64,000 nt of DNA from contig OZ059897.1 in NCBI GenBank assembly GCA_964057225.1, positions 868,001 to 932,000 of the forward strand, written 5' to 3'. This document shows positions 1 through 13,299 of the stretch, one piece after another. Position numbers and translations under genes: made by a program. The first letter of the stretch is position 1, and every line of letters starts with the position of its first letter. Source of the stretch: Auanema rhodensis. Taxonomy: Eukaryota > Nematoda > Chromadorea > Rhabditida > Rhabditidae. The notes under the pieces are model-generated. The model made no database searches and was not told the origin of the DNA. It saw nothing but the letters and a program-made list of their open reading frames with translations.

Positions 1-103
1 CCATCGTCTTCGCCTTGAAAAAAGGAATCTAAAAACATCTACTTTTTGTGAAATTATTTTGAAATTTTTTGGCAAAATTTTTGTCATAATGTTTTTGAAA
101 GCA

Positions 104-131
104 ATGTTGAGTGTACATGGAAACTCAACAT
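104..131. other. Inverted repeat 1 of Sat351 monomer (first example)
   Basis: Arms 'atgttgagt' (104-112) and 'actcaacat' (123-131) are perfect reverse complements, 9 bp, with a 10-base loop (113-122). An alternative 6-bp pairing, 'agtgta' (110-115) with 'tacact' (131-136), overlaps it. The element recurs at the same phase throughout the array. The private change 'gtgaacatgg' at about 40,127 and 41,882 falls in the loop and leaves the main stem intact. Confidence 0.8.
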
Positions 132-215
132 ACACTAATGCAACATTTTTCAAACGATCATAACTAATTTTTGTATTGAGCGTTTCTGAATGTATTATAG
201 TGCATTCGATGCGGA

Positions 216-264
216 TTTTTAAGCTGCTTCGATCTGTGTTATCAGATTTGCGCTAGCTTAAAAA
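216..264. other. Inverted repeat 2 of Sat351 monomer, with nested dyad (first example)
   Basis: Arms 'tttttaagct' (216-225) and 'agcttaaaaa' (255-264) form a perfect 10-bp inverted repeat around a 29-base spacer. Inside the spacer 'atctg' and 'cagat' (232-236 and 243-247) can form a smaller stem with a 6-base loop. The spacer holds the main tail polymorphism ('gcttcg' with 'gcgctagc', or 'gcgtcg' with 'gagttagc'), yet the arms are kept in most monomers. Arm-breaking variants are few: 'agcttagaaatg' at the array edge, 'agcttcaaaatg' at 39.6 and 41.3 kb, and 'agcttgaaaatg' at about 36,762. Confidence 0.75.
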
Positions 265-282
265 TGCACCGAGATATCAACT

Positions 283-304
283 GATATAAGTTCACACTTA
301 TATC
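283..304. other. Inverted repeat 3 of Sat351 monomer: 9-bp hairpin, TCAC loop (first example)
   Basis: Arms 'gatataagt' (283-291) and 'acttatatc' (296-304) are perfect complements around the 4-base loop tcac. This is the tightest dyad of the monomer and is present in nearly every unit. Exceptions noticed are 'cacatatatcc' (39,256 and 41,011) and 'cttataacc' (about 44,875). On a transcript of either strand it would be a stable short stem-loop; on DNA it could extrude as a cruciform. Function unknown. Confidence 0.85.
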
Positions 305-3300
305 CTCGATTTTCACCCTGAAGAATTAATTTTTTCGTTGATTAACATTGTCCATCGTCTTTGCCTTGAAAAAAGGAATCTAAAAACATCTACTTTTTGT
401 GAAATTATTTTGAAATTTTTTGGCAAAATTTTTGTCAAAATGTTTTTGAAAGCAATGTTGAGTGTACATGGAAACTCAACATACACTAATGCAACATTTT
501 TCAAACGATCATAACTAATTTTTGTATTGAGCGTTTCTTAATGTATTATAGTACATTCGATGCGGATTTTTAAGCTGCGTCGATCTGTGTTATCAGATTT
601 GAGTTAGCTTAAAAATGCACCGAGATATCAACTGATATAAGTTCACACTTATATCCTCGATTTTCACCCTGAAGAATTAATTTTTTCGTTGAATAACATT
701 GTCCATCGTCTTCGCCTTGAAAAAAGGAATCTAAAAACATCTACTTTTGGTAAAATTATTTTGAAATTTTTCAGGAAAATTTTTGTCAAAATGTTTTTGG
801 AATCAATGTTGAGTGTACATGGAAACTCAACATACACTAATGCATAATTTTTTAAACGATCATAACTAATTTTTGTATTGAGCGTTTCTTAATGTATTAT
901 AGTACATTCGATGCGGATTTTTAAGCTGCGTCGATCTGTGTTATCAGATTTGAGTTAGCTTAAAAATGCACCGAGATATCAACTGATATAAGTTCACACT
1001 TATATCCTCGATTTTCACCCTGAAGAATTAATTTTTTCGTTGAATAACATTGTCCATCGTCTTCGCCTTGAAAAAAGGAATCTAAAAACATCTACTTTTT
1101 GTGAAATTATTTTGAAATTTTTTGGCAAAATTTTTGTCATAATGTTTTTGAAAGCAATGTTGAGTGTACATGGAAACTCAACATACACTAATGCAACATT
1201 TTTCAAACGATCATAACTAATTTTTGTATTGAGCGTTTCTGAATGTATTATAGTGCATTCGATGCGGATTTTTAAGCTGCTTCGATCTGTGTTATCAGAT
1301 TTGCGCTAGCTTAAAAATGCACCGAGATATCAACTGATATAAGTTCACACTTATATCCTCGATTTTCACCCTGAAGAATTAATTTTTTCGTTGATTAACA
1401 TTGTCCATCGTCTTTGCCTTGAAAAAAGGAATCTAAAAACATCTACTTTTTGTGAAATTATTTTGAAATTTTTTGGCAAAATTTTTGTCAAAATGTTTTT
1501 GAAAGCAATGTTGAGTGTACATGGAAACTCAACATACACTAATGCAACATTTTTCAAACGATCATAACTAATTTTTGTATTGAGCGTTTCTTAATGTATT
1601 ATAGTACATTCGATGCGGATTTTTAAGCTGCGTCGATCTGTGTTATCAGATTTGAGTTAGCTTAAAAATGCACCGAGATATCAACTGATATAAGTTCACA
1701 CTTATATCCTCGATTTTCACCCTGAAGAATTAATTTTTTCGTTGAATAACATTGTCCATCGTCTTCGCCTTGAAAAAAGGAATCTAAAAACATCTACTTT
1801 TGGTAAAATTATTTTGAAATTTTTCAGGAAAATTTTTGTCAAAATGTTTTTGGAATCAATGTTGAGTGTACATGGAAACTCAACATACACTAATGCATAA
1901 TTTTTTAAACGATCATAACTAATTTTTGTATTGAGCGTTTCTTAATGTATTATAGTACATTCGATGCGGATTTTTAAGCTGCGTCGATCTGTGTTATCAG
2001 ATTTGAGTTAGCTTAAAAATGCACCGAGATATCAACTGATATAAGTTCACACTTATATCCTCGATTTTCACCCTGAAGAATTAATTTTTTCGTTGAATAA
2101 CATTGTCCATCGTCTTCGCCTTGAAAAAAGGAATCTAAAAACATCTACTTTTTGTGAAATTATTTTGAAATTTTTTGGCAAAATTTTTGTCATAATGTTT
2201 TTGAAAGCAATGTTGAGTGTACATGGAAACTCAACATACACTAATGCAACATTTTTCAAACGATCATAACTAATTTTTGTATTGAGCGTTTCTGAATGTA
2301 TTATAGTGCATTCGATGCGGATTTTTAAGCTGCTTCGATCTGTGTTATCAGATTTGCGCTAGCTTAAAAATGCACCGAGATATCAACTGATATAAGTTCA
2401 CACTTATATCCTCGATTTTCACCCTGAAGAATTAATTTTTTCGTTGATTAACATTGTCCATCGTCTTTGCCTTGAAAAAAGGAATCTAAAAACATCTACT
2501 TTTTGTGAAATTATTTTGAAATTTTTTGGCAAAATTTTTGTCAAAATGTTTTTGAAAGCAATGTTGAGTGTACATGGAAACTCAACATACACTAATGCAA
2601 CATTTTTCAAACGATCATAACTAATTTTTGTATTGAGCGTTTTTTAATGTATCATAGTGCATTCGATGCGGATTTTTAAGCTGCGTCGATCTGTGTTATC
2701 AGATTTGCGCTAGCTTAAAAATGCACCGAGATATCAACTGATATAAGTTCACACTTATATCCTCGATTTTCACCCTGAAGAATTAATTTTTTCGTTGAAT
2801 AACATTGTCCATCGTCTTCGCCTTGAAAAAAGAACTCTAAAAACATCTACTTTTGGTAAAATTATTTTGAAATTTTTCAGGAAAATTTTTGTCAAAATGT
2901 TTTTGGAATCAATGTTGAGTGTACATGGAAACTCAACATACACTAATGCATAATTATTTAAACGATCATAACTAATTTTTGTATTGAGCGTTTCTTAATG
3001 TATTATAGTGCATTCGATGCGGATTTTTAAGCTGCGTCGATCTGTGTTATCAGATTTGAGTTAGCTTAAAAATGCACCGAGATATCAACTGATATAAGTT
3101 CACACTTATATCCTCGATTTTCACCCTGAAGAATTAATTTTTTCGTTGAATAACATTGTCCATCGTCTTCGCCTTGAAAAAAGAAATCTAAAAACACCTA
3201 CTTTTGGTAAAATTATTTTGAAATTTTTCAGGAAAATTTTTGTCAAAATGTTTTTGGAAGCAATGTTGAGTGTACATGGAAACTCAACATACACTAATGC

Positions 3301-3471
3301 ATAATTTTTTAAACAATCATAACTAATTTTTGTATTGAGCGTTTCTTAATGTATTATAGTGCATTCGATGCGGATTTTTAAGCTGCTTCGATCTGTGTTA
3401 TCAGATTTGCGCTAGCTTAAAAATGAACCGAGATATGAACTGATATAAGTTCACACTTATATCCTCGATTT

Positions 3472-6400
3472 TCACCCTGAAGAATTAATTTTTTCGTTGA
3501 ATAACATTGTCCATCGTCTTCGCCTTGAAAAAAGAAATCTAAAAACATCTACTTTTAGTAAAATTATCTTGAAATTTTTCAGGAAAATTTTTGTCAAAAT
3601 GTTTTTGGAACCAATGTTGAGTGTACATGGAAACTCAACATACACTAATGCATAATTTTTTAAACAATCATAACTAATTTTTGTATTGAGCGTTTCTTAA
3701 TGTATCATAGTGCATTCGATGCGGATTTTTAAGCTGCGTCGATCTGTGTTATCAGATTTGCGCTAGCTTAAAAATGCACCGAGATATCAACTGATATAAG
3801 TTCACACTTATATCCTCGATTTTCACCCTGAAGAATTAATTTTTTCGTTGAATAACATTGTCCATCGTCTTCGCCTTAAAAAAAGAAATCTAAAAACATC
3901 TACTTTTGGTAAAATTATTTTGAAATTTTTCAGGAAAATTTTTGTCAAAATGTTTTTGGAATCAATGTTGAGTGTACATGGAAACTCAACATACACTAAT
4001 GCATAATTATTTAAACGATCATAACTAATTTTTGTATTGAGCGTTTCTTAATGTATTATAGTGCATTCGATGCGGATTTTTAAGCTGCGTCGATCTGTGT
4101 TATCAGATTTGAGTTAGCTTAAAAATGCACCGAGATATCAACTGATATAAGTTCACACTTATATCCTCGATTTTCACCCTGAAGAATTAATTTTTTCGTT
4201 GAATAACATTGTCCATCGTCTTCGCCTTGAAAAAAGAAATCTAAAAACATCTACTTTTGGTAAAATTATTTTGAAATTTTTTAGGAAAATTTTTGTCAAA
4301 ATGTTTTTGGAAGCAATGTTGAGTGTACATGGAAACTCAACATACACTAATGCATAATTTTTTAAACAATCATAACTAATTTTTGTATTGAGCGTTTCTT
4401 AATGTATTATAGTGCATTCGATGCGGATTTTTAAGCTGCGTCGATCTGTGTTATCAGATTTGAGTTAGCTTAAAAATGCACCGAGATATCAACTGATATA
4501 AGTTCACACTTATATCCTCGATTTTCACCCTGAAGAATTAATTTTTTCGTTGAATAACATTGTCCATCGTCTTCGCCTTGAAAAAAGAAATCTAAAAACA
4601 TCTACTTTTGGTAAAATTATTCTGAAATTTTTCAGGAAAATTTTTGTCAAAATGTTTTTGAAAGCAATGTTGAGTGTACATGGAAACTCAACATACACTA
4701 ATGCATAATTTTTTAAACGATCATAACTAATTTTTGTATTGAGCGTTTCTTTATGTATTATAGTGCATTCGATGCGGATTTTTAAGCTGCGTCGATCTGT
4801 GTTATCAGATTTGAGTTAGCTTAAAAATGCACCGAGATATCAACTGATATAAGTTCACACTTATATCCTCGATTTTCACCCTGAAGAATTAATTTTTTCG
4901 TTGATTAACATTGTCCATCGTCTTTGCCTTGAAAAAAGGAATCTAAAAACATCTAATTTTTGTGAAATTATTTTGAAATTTTTTGGCAAAATTTTTGTCA
5001 AAATGTTTTTGAAAGCAATGTTGAGTGTACATGGAAACTCAACATACACTAATGCAACATTTTTCAAACGATCATAACTAATTTTTGTATTGAGCGTTTC
5101 TGAATGTATTATAGTGCATTCGATGCGGATTTTTAAGCTGCTTCGATCTGTGTTATCAGATTTGCGCTAGCTTAAAAATGCACCGAGATATCAACTGATA
5201 TAAGTTCACACTTATATCCTCGATTTTCACCCTGAAGAATTAATTTTTTCGTTGAATAACATTGTCCATCGTCTTCGCCTTGAAAAAAGAAATCTAAAAA
5301 CATCTACTTTTGGTAAAATTATTTTGAAATTTTTCAGGAAAATTTTTGTCAAAATGTTTTTGGAATCAATGTTGAGTGTACATGGAAACTCAACATACAC
5401 TAATGCATAATTATTTAAACGATCATAACTAATTTTTGTATTGAGCGTTTCTTAATGTATTATAGTGCATTCGATGCGGATTTTTAAGCTGCGTCGATCT
5501 GTGTTATCAGATTTGAGTTAGCTTAAAAATGCACCGAGATATCAACTGATATAAGTTCACACTTATATCCTCGATTTTCACCCTGAAGAATTAATTTTTT
5601 CGTTGAATAACATTGTCCATCGTCTTCGCCTTGAAAAAAGAAATCTAAAAACATCTACTTTTGGTAAAATTATTTTGAAATTTTTCAGGAAAATTTTTGT
5701 CAAAATGTTTTTGGAAGCAATGTTGAGTGTACATGGAAACTCAACATACACTAATGCATAATTTTTTAAACAATCATAACTAATTTTTGTATTGAGCGTT
5801 TCTTAATGTATTATAGTGCATTCGATGCGGATTTTTAAGCTGCGTCGATCTGTGTTATCAGATTTGAGTTAGCTTAAAAATGCACCGAGATATCAACTGA
5901 TATAAGTTCACACTTATATCCTCGATTTTCACCCTGAAGAATTAATTTTTTCGTTGAATAACATTGTCCATCGTCTTCGCCTTGAAAAAAGAAATCTAAA
6001 AACATCTACTTTTGGTAAAATTATTTTGAAATTTTTCAGGAAAATTTTTGTCAAAATGTTTTTGGAAGCAATGTTGAGTGTACATGGAAACTCAACATAC
6101 ACTAATGCATAATTTTTTAAACAATCATAACTAATTTTTGTATTGAGCGTTTCTTAATGTATTATAGTGCATTCGATGCGGATTTTTAAGCTGCGTCGAT
6201 CTGTGTTATCAGATTTGAGTTAGCTTAAAAATGCACCGAGATATCAACTGATATAAGTTCACACTTATATCCTCGATTTTCACCCTGAAGAATTAATTTT
6301 TTCGTTGATTAACATTGTCCATCGTCTTTGCCTTGAAAAAAGGAATCTAAAAACATCTAATTTTTGTGAAATTATTTTGAAATTTTTTGGCAAAATTTTT

Positions 6401-6630
6401 GTCAAAATGTTTTTGAAAGCAATGTTGAGTGTACATGGAAACTCAACATACACTAATGCAACATTTTTCAAACGATCATAACTAATTTTTGTATTGAGCG
6501 TTTCTGAATGTATTATAGTGCATTCGATGCGGATTTTTAAGCTGCTTCGATCTGTGTTATCAGATTTGCGCTAGCTTAAAAATGCACCGAGATATCAACT
6601 GATATAAGTTCACACTTATATCCTCGATTT
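3472..6630. repeat. HOR block P, first copy (second at 18214-21372)
   Basis: Nine successive monomers follow the same order of types here and 14,742 bp (42 x 351) downstream: 'ggaacc' type, 'ttatttaaacg' type, 'ggaagc' type, 'attctg/gaaagc' type, 'ctaattttt' type, 'ttatttaaacg' type, two 'ggaagc' types, and a 'gtgaaat' type. The marker ccaatg at 3611 pairs with 18353. Copies differ at a few bases: 'ccttaaaaaaag' near 3,876 against 'ccttgaaaaaag', and 'ctaattttt' against 'ctacttttt' in the last monomer. The first part of the block also recurs at 11545. Confidence 0.75.
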
Positions 6631-6981
6631 TCACCCTGAAGAATTAATTTTTTCGTTGATTAACATTGTCCATCGTCTTTGCCTTGAAAAAAGGAATCTA
6701 AAAACATCTACTTTTGGTAAAATTATTCTGAAATTTTTCAGGAAAATTTTTGTCAAAATGTTTTTGGAATCAATGTTGAGTGTACATGGAAACTCAACAT
6801 ACACTAATGCATAATTTTTTAAACGATCATAACTAATTTTTGTATTGAGCGTTTCTTAATGTATTATAGTGCATTCGATGCGGATTTTTAAGCTGCTTCG
6901 ATCTGTGTTATCAGATTTGCGCTAGCTTAAAAATGAACCGAGATATCAACTGATATAAGTTCACACTTATATCCTCGATTT

Positions 6982-9900
6982 TCACCCTGAAGAATTAATT
7001 TTTTCGTTGATTAACATTGTCCATCGTCTTTGCCTTGAAAAAAGGAATCTAAAAACATCTAATTTTTGTGAAATTATTTTGAAATTTTTTGGCAAAATTT
7101 TTGTCAAAATGTTTTTGAAAGCAATGTTGAGTGTACATGGAAACTCAACATACACTAATGCAACATTTTTCAAACGATCATAACTAATTTTTGTATTGAG
7201 CGTTTCTGAATGTATTATAGTGCATTCGATGCGGATTTTTAAGCTGCTTCGATCTGTGTTATCAGATTTGCGCTAGCTTAAAAATGCACCGAGATATCAA
7301 CTGATATAAGTTCACACTTATATCCTCAATTTTCACCCTGAAGAATTAATTTTTTCGTTGATTAACATTGTCCATCGTCTTTGCCTTGAAAAAAGGAATC
7401 TAAAAACATCTACTTTTTGTGAAATTATTTTGAAATTTTTTGGCAAAATTTTTGTCAAAATGTTTTTGAAAGCAATGTTGAGTGTACATGGAAACTCAAC
7501 ATACACTAATGCAACATTTTTCAAACGATCATAACTAATTTTTGTATTGAGCGTTTCTTAATGTATTATAGTGCATTCGATGCGGATTTTTAAGCTGCTT
7601 CGATCTGTGTTATCAGATTTGCGCTAGCTTAAAAATGAACCGAGATATCAACTGATATAAGTTCACACTTATATCCTCGATTTTCACCCTGAAGAATTAA
7701 TTTTTTCGTTGAATAACATTGTCCATCGTCTTCGCCTTGAAAAAAGAAATCTAAAAACATCTACTTTTAGTAAAATTATCTTGAAATTTTTCAGGAAAAT
7801 TTTTGTCAAAATGTTTTTGGAAGCAATGTTGAGTGTACATGGAAACTCAACATACACTAATGCATAATTATTTAAACGATCATAACTAATTTTTGTATTG
7901 AGCGTTTCTTAATGTATTATAGTGCATTCGATGCGGATTTTTAAGCTGCGTCGATCTGTGTTATCAGATTTGAGTTAGCTTAAAAATGCACCGAGATATC
8001 AACTGATATAAGTTCACACTTATATCCTCGATTTTCACCCTGAAGAATTAATTTTTTCGTTGAATAACATTGTCCATCGTCTTCGCCTTGAAAAAAGAAA
8101 TCTAAAAACATCTACTTTTAGTAAAATTATCTTGAAATTTTTCAGGAAAATTTTTGTCAAAATGTTTTTGGAAGCAATGTTGAGTGTACATGGAAACTCA
8201 ACATACACTAATGCATAATTATTTAAACGATCATAACTAATTTTTGTATTGAGCGTTTCTTAATGTATTATAGTGCATTCGATGCGGATTTTTAAGCTGC
8301 GTCGATCTGTGTTATCAGATTTGAGTTAGCTTAAAAATGCACCGAGATATCAACTGATATAAGTTCACACTTATATCCTCGATTTTCACCCTGAAGAATT
8401 AATTTTTTCGTTGAATAACATTGTCCATCGTCTTCGCCTTGAAAAAAGAAATCTAAAAACATCTACTTTTGGTAAAATTATTTTGAAATTTTTCAGGAAA
8501 ATTTTTGTCAAAATGTTTTTGGAAGCAATGTTGAGTGTACATGGAAACTCAACATACACTAATGCATAATTTTTTAAACAATCATAACTAATTTTTGTAT
8601 TGAGCGTTTCTTAATGTATTATAGTGCATTCGATGCGGATTTTTAAGCTGCGTCGATCTGTGTTATCAGATTTGAGTTAGCTTAAAAATGCACCGAGATA
8701 TCAACTGATATAAGTTCACACTTATATCCTCGATTTTCACCCTGAAGAATTAATTTTTTCGTTGAATAACATTGTCCATCGTCTTCGCCTTGAAAAAAGA
8801 AATCTAAAAACATCTACTTTTAGTAAAATTATCTTGAAATTTTTCAGGAAAATTTTTGTCAAAATGTTTTTGGAAGCAATGTTGAGTGTACATGGAAACT
8901 CAACATACACTAATGCATAATTTTTTAAACAATCATAACTAATTTTTGTATTGAGCGTTTCTTAATGTATCATAGTGCATTCGATGCGGATTTTTAAGCT
9001 GCGTCGATCTGTGTTATCAGATTTGCGCTAGCTTAAAAATGCACCGAGATATCAACTGATATAAGTTCACACTTATATCCTCGATTTTCACCCTGAAGAA
9101 TTAATTTTTTCGTTGATTAACATTGTCCATCGTCTTCGCCTTGAAAAAAGAAATCTAAAAACATCTACTTTTGGTAAAATTATTTTGAAATTTTTTGGCA
9201 AAATTTTTGTCAAAATGTTTTTGAAAGCAATGTTGAGTGTACATGGAAACTCAACATACACTAATGCAACATTTTTCAAACGATCATAACTAATTTTTGT
9301 ATTGAGCGTTTCTTAATGTATTATAGTGCATTCGATGCGGATTTTTAAGCTGCTTCGATCTGTGTTATCAGATTTGCGCTAGCTTAAAAATGAACCGAGA
9401 TATCAACTGATATAAGTTCACACTTATATCCTCGATTTTCACCCTGAAGAATTAATTTTTTCGTTGAATAACATTGTCCATCGTCTTCGCCTTGAAAAAA
9501 GAAATCTAAAAACATCTACTTTTGGTAAAATTATTTTGAAATTTTTCAGGAAAATTTTTGTCAAAATGTTTTTGGAATCAATGTTGAGTGTACATGGAAA
9601 CTCAACATACACTAATGCATAATTATTTAAACGATCATAACTAATTTTTGTATTGAGCGTTTCTTAATGTATTATAGTGCATTCGATGCGGATTTTTAAG
9701 CTGCGTCGATCTGTGTTATCAGATTTGAGTTAGCTTAAAAATGCACCGAGATATCAACTGATATAAGTTCACACTTATATCCTCGATTTTCACCCTGAAG
9801 AATTAATTTTTTCGTTGAATAACATTGTCCATCGTCTTCGCCTTGAAAAAAGAAATCTAAAAACATCTACTTTTGGTAAAATTATTTTGAAATTTTTCAG

Positions 9901-11544
9901 GAAAATTTTTGTCAAAATGTTTTTGGAATCAATGTTGAGTGTACATGGAAACTCAACATACACTAATGCATAATTATTTAAACGATCATAACTAATTTTT
10001 GTATTGAGCGTTTCTTAATGTATTATAGTGCATTCGATGCGGATTTTTAAGCTGCTTCGATCTGTGTTATCAGATTTGCGCTAGCTTAAAAATGAACCGA
10101 GATATCAACTGATATAAGTTCACACTTATATCCTCGATTTTCACCCTGAAGAATTAATTTTTTCGTTGATTAACATTGTCCATCGTCTTTGCCTTGAAAA
10201 AAGGAATCTAAAAACATCTAATTTTTGTGAAATTATTTTGAAATTTTTTGGCAAAATTTTTGTCAAAATGTTTTTGAAAGCAATGTTGAGTGTACATGGA
10301 AACTCAACATACACTAATGCAACATTTTTCAAACGATCATAACTAATTTTTGTATTGAGCGTTTCTGAATGTATTATAGTGCATTCGATGCGGATTTTTA
10401 AGCTGCTTCGATCTGTGTTATCAGATTTGCGCTAGCTTAAAAATGCACCGAGATATCAACTGATATAAGTTCACACTTATATCCTCGATTTTCACCCTGA
10501 AGAATTAATTTTTTCGTTGATTAACATTGTCCATCGTCTTTGCCTTGAAAAAAGGAATCTAAAAACATCTACTTTTTGTGAAATTATTTTGAAATTTTTT
10601 GGCAAAATTTTTGTCAAAATGTTTTTGAAAGCAATGTTGAGTGTACATGGAAACTCAACATACACTAATGCAACATTTTTCAAACGATCATAACTAATTT
10701 TTGTATTGAGCGTTTCTTAATGTATTATAGTGCATTCGATGCGGATTTTTAAGCTGCTTCGATCTGTGTTATCAGATTTGCGCTAGCTTAAAAATGAACC
10801 GAGATATCAACTGATATAAGTTCACACTTATATCCTCGATTTTCACCCTGAAGAATTAATTTTTTCGTTGAATAACATTGTCCATCGTCTTCGCCTTGAA
10901 AAAAGAAATCTAAAAACATCTACTTTTAGTAAAATTATCTTGAAATTTTTCAGGAAAATTTTTGTCAAAATGTTTTTGGAAGCAATGTTGAGTGTACATG
11001 GAAACTCAACATACACTAATGCATAATTATTTAAACGATCATAACTAATTTTTGTATTGAGCGTTTCTTAATGTATTATAGTGCATTCGATGCGGATTTT
11101 TAAGCTGCGTCGATCTGTGTTATCAGATTTGAGTTAGCTTAAAAATGCACCGAGATATCAACTGATATAAGTTCACACTTATATCCTCGATTTTCACCCT
11201 GAAGAATTAATTTTTTCGTTGAATAACATTGTCCATCGTCTTCGCCTTGAAAAAAGAAATCTAAAAACATCTACTTTTGGTAAAATTATTTTGAAATTTT
11301 TCAGGAAAATTTTTGTCAAAATGTTTTTGGAAGCAATGTTGAGTGTACATGGAAACTCAACATACACTAATGCATAATTTTTTAAACAATCATAACTAAT
11401 TTTTGTATTGAGCGTTTCTTAATGTATTATAGTGCATTCGATGCGGATTTTTAAGCTGCGTCGATCTGTGTTATCAGATTTGAGTTAGCTTAAAAATGCA
11501 CCGAGATATCAACTGATATAAGTTCACACTTATATCCTCGATTT
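6982..11544. repeat. HOR block R, first copy (second at 22777-27339)
   Basis: Thirteen monomers keep the same order at an offset of 15,795 bp (45 x 351). The shared run includes the adjacent pair of 'gtgaaat' monomers (6982/7333 and 22777/23128), two 'ttttagt' monomers, the unusual hybrid beginning 'gattaac' with 'cttcgcc' (9088 and 24883), and a second 'gtgaaat' pair (10141/10492 and 25936/26287). The copies differ at 'cgatggggat' (24,072, absent from copy one) and 'tatcctcaat' (about 7,328, copy one only). Confidence 0.75.
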
Positions 11545-13299
11545 TCACCCTGAAGAATTAATTTTTTCGTTGAATAACATTGTCCATCGTCTTCGCCTTG
11601 AAAAAAGAAATCTAAAAACATCTACTTTTAGTAAAATTATCTTGAAATTTTTCAGGAAAATTTTTGTCAAAATGTTTTTGGAACCAATGTTGAGTGTACA
11701 TGGAAACTCAACATACACTAATGCATAATTTTTTAAACAATCATAACTAATTTTTGTATTGAGCGTTTCTTAATGTATCATAGTGCATTCGATGCGGATT
11801 TTTAAGCTGCGTCGATCTGTGTTATCAGATTTGCGCTAGCTTAAAAATGCACCGAGATATCAACTGATATAAGTTCACACTTATATCCTCGATTTTCACC
11901 CTGAAGAATTAATTTTTTCGTTGAATAACATTGTCCATCGTCTTCGCCTTGAAAAAAGAAATCTAAAAACATCTACTTTTGGTAAAATTATTTTGAAATT
12001 TTTCAGGAAAATTTTTGTCAAAATGTTTTTGGAATCAATGTTGAGTGTACATGGAAACTCAACATACACTAATGCATAATTATTTAAACGATCATAACTA
12101 ATTTTTGTATTGAGCGTTTCTTAATGTATTATAGTGCATTCGATGCGGATTTTTAAGCTGCGTCGATCTGTGTTATCAGATTTGAGTTAGCTTAAAAATG
12201 CACCGAGATATCAACTGATATAAGTTCACACTTATATCCTCGATTTTCACCCTGAAGAATTAATTTTTTCGTTGAATAACATTGTCCATCGTCTTCGCCT
12301 TGAAAAAAGAAATCTAAAAACATCTACTTTTGGTAAAATTATTTTGAAATTTTTCAGGAAAATTTTTGTCAAAATGTTTTTGGAAGCAATGTTGAGTGTA
12401 CATGGAAACTCAACATACACTAATGCATAATTTTTTAAACAATCATAACTAATTTTTGTATTGAGCGTTTCTTAATGTATTATAGTGCATTCGATGCGGA
12501 TTTTTAAGCTGCGTCGATCTGTGTTATCAGATTTGAGTTAGCTTAAAAATGCACCGAGATATCAACTGATATAAGTTCACACTTATATCCTCGATTTTCA
12601 CCCTGAAGAATTAATTTTTTCGTTGAATAACATTGTCCATCGTCTTCGCCTTGAAAAAAGAAATCTAAAAACATCTACTTTTGGTAAAATTATTCTGAAA
12701 TTTTTCAGGAAAATTTTTGTCAAAATGTTTTTGAAAGCAATGTTGAGTGTACATGGAAACTCAACATACACTAATGCATAATTTTTTAAACGATCATAAC
12801 TAATTTTTGTATTGAGCGTTTCTTTATGTATTATAGTGCATTCGATGCGGATTTTTAAGCTGCGTCGATCTGTGTTATCAGATTTGAGTTAGCTTAAAAA
12901 TGCACCGAGATATCAACTGATATAAGTTCACACTTATATCCTCGATTTTCACCCTGAAGAATTAATTTTTTCGTTGATTAACATTGTCCATCGTCTTTGC
13001 CTTGAAAAAAGGAATCTAAAAACATCTAATTTTTGTGAAATTATTTTGAAATTTTTTGGCAAAATTTTTGTCAAAATGTTTTTGAAAGCAATGTTGAGTG
13101 TACATGGAAACTCAACATACACTAATGCAACATTTTTCAAACGATCATAACTAATTTTTGTATTGAGCGTTTCTGAATGTATTATAGTGCATTCGATGCG
13201 GATTTTTAAGCTGCTTCGATCTGTGTTATCAGATTTGCGCTAGCTTAAAAATGCACCGAGATATCAACTGATATAAGTTCACACTTATATCCTCGATTT
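10492..13299. repeat. HOR block S, first copy (second at 17161-19968)
   Basis: Eight monomers in identical type order recur 6,669 bp (19 x 351) downstream: a 'gtgaaat' monomer with 'aaatgaacc' tail, 'ttttagt/ttatttaaacg', 'ggaagc', 'ggaacc', 'ttatttaaacg', 'ggaagc', 'attctg/gaaagc', and a 'ctaattttt' monomer. The marker ccaatg lies at 11684 and 18353. The downstream copy overlaps block P copy two, showing that blocks are nested pieces of one longer ancestral HOR. Confidence 0.75.

Larger units (their letters stand above)
1..2640. repeat. 3-monomer higher-order repeat, 1,053 bp, about 2.5 copies
   Basis: The ORF-bearing monomers recur at 313, 1366 and 2419 and at 1015 and 2068, that is every 1,053 bp (3 x 351). 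The three member types are: one with 'gattaac', 'tttgcc' and 'gtacattc'; one with 'ttttggt', 'caggaaaa' and 'ggaatc'; and one with 'gtcataatg', 'ctgaatg', 'gcttcg' and 'gcgctagc'. The 'gtcataatg' variant was seen only here. I saw no difference between copies by eye. Periodicity breaks at about 2,641, where the third copy changes to 'ttttttaatgtatcatag' and takes the tail of another type. Such identity suggests very recent amplification; an assembly artefact is the alternative. Confidence 0.93.

Noticed and set aside
190-215. CENP-B box in Sat351 ('attcgatgcgg' resembles the TTCG...CGG core)
   Set aside because: The required A and the spacing to CGGG do not fit: the sequence reads ttcg, atgc, then ggat. 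Sat182 'ttcgttttgaaaagc' also lacks CGGG.
283-304. Rho-independent terminator
   Set aside because: The stem is A/T-rich with no GC-rich core and no following T run, and it repeats in every monomer of a eukaryote-like satellite.
283-330. Helitron-type 3' end (hairpin near a terminus) as the origin of Sat351
   Set aside because: The hairpin is followed by 'ctcg', not the CTRR terminus at the expected distance, and no helicase or 5' TC end is visible.
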